A stretch of DNA of 38,561 nucleotides, from contig NZ_JAIQLH010000001.1 in assembly GCF_020037025.1 (NCBI RefSeq), positions 1 through 38,561 on the forward strand. Reading direction: 5' to 3'. Every line of letters starts with the position of its first letter. Positions within the stretch are counted from its first letter, which is position 1. Made by a program: the position numbers and the translations under genes. The notes below the pieces were generated by a model. The model worked only from the letters and a program-made list of their open reading frames with translations, ran no database searches and was not told the origin of the DNA. Of the stretch, positions 38,528 through 38,561 are shown piece after piece. Source of the stretch: Streptomyces huiliensis. Lineage in GTDB: Bacteria; Actinomycetota; Actinomycetes; Streptomycetales; Streptomycetaceae.

Positions 38528-38561
38528 GCCGCCCCGCAGGGTGCGTGGGGTGTGGGGGGGG

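Overview
The window is a very GC-rich (about 73%) actinobacterial chromosome segment with strong G/C bias at third codon positions, many GTG starts and ATGA/GTGA stop-start overlaps. The protein families and the order of the sulfate-assimilation genes point to Streptomyces or a close relative (sirA, a small zinc-ribbon gene, cysH, cysC, cysD, cysN is the order I know from S. coelicolor). I see no rRNA, tRNA, CRISPR array, insertion sequence, prophage or integrase. It reads as ordinary chromosome with many short tandem duplications.

Layout. (1) 1-9357, purine catabolism: the 3' end of a LysR-type regulator, then a minus-strand operon for a three-subunit xanthine dehydrogenase (FAD, 2Fe-2S, molybdopterin subunits), an AzgA/NCS2-type purine permease and the XdhC maturation factor. 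A PucR-family activator is divergent from it. (2) 9427-12717, a small amino-acid module: a YheO/DauR-like PAS-HTH regulator divergent from a zinc-ribbon PLP enzyme of the threonine-synthase fold, followed by an AEC-family transporter. (3) 13080-15967: a secreted HExxH metalloprotease and a secreted FG-GAP-repeat protein, separated by a strong hairpin terminator. (4) 16079-20241: a Tet(M)/OtrA-type ribosomal-protection GTPase, a divergent helical-repeat protein and a GntR/FCD regulator. (5) 20642-26652: a DUF2637 membrane protein, an RsbW-like ATPase with an expanded ATP lid, a 1036-residue protein with a huge disordered arm and a degenerate PP2C domain, and a LuxR-type HTH protein. (6) 26678-32434: an alkylation-repair pair (Ada-AlkA fusion plus Ogt), RsgA, a YihY/BrkB membrane protein and a GNAT acetyltransferase. 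(7) 32525-38305: the assimilatory sulfate-reduction operon, headed by a short conserved leader peptide and a long structured untranslated region.

How the genes work together. In region 1 the permease imports the purine, XdhC matures the molybdenum cofactor, the three subunits oxidise hypoxanthine/xanthine to urate, and PucR probably switches the operon. In region 7 CysD/CysN make APS, CysC can phosphorylate it to PAPS, CysH (iron-sulfur type) reduces it to sulfite, and SirA reduces sulfite to sulfide. A 73-residue zinc-ribbon/rubredoxin-like protein lies between SirA and CysH, the place that the ferredoxin-like CysX holds in corynebacteria.

Most notable leads: the cysteine-containing leader peptide of the sulfur operon; the CysX-position protein; the apparent pseudophosphatase with a roughly 790-residue disordered arm; a perfect TGTGA-N6-TCACA site beside the ribosomal-protection gene; the orphan PLP enzyme/regulator/transporter module; and 11- and 22-bp repeat arrays at the boundaries of the xanthine dehydrogenase operon. 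All family calls come from reading motifs by eye; no database search was run.
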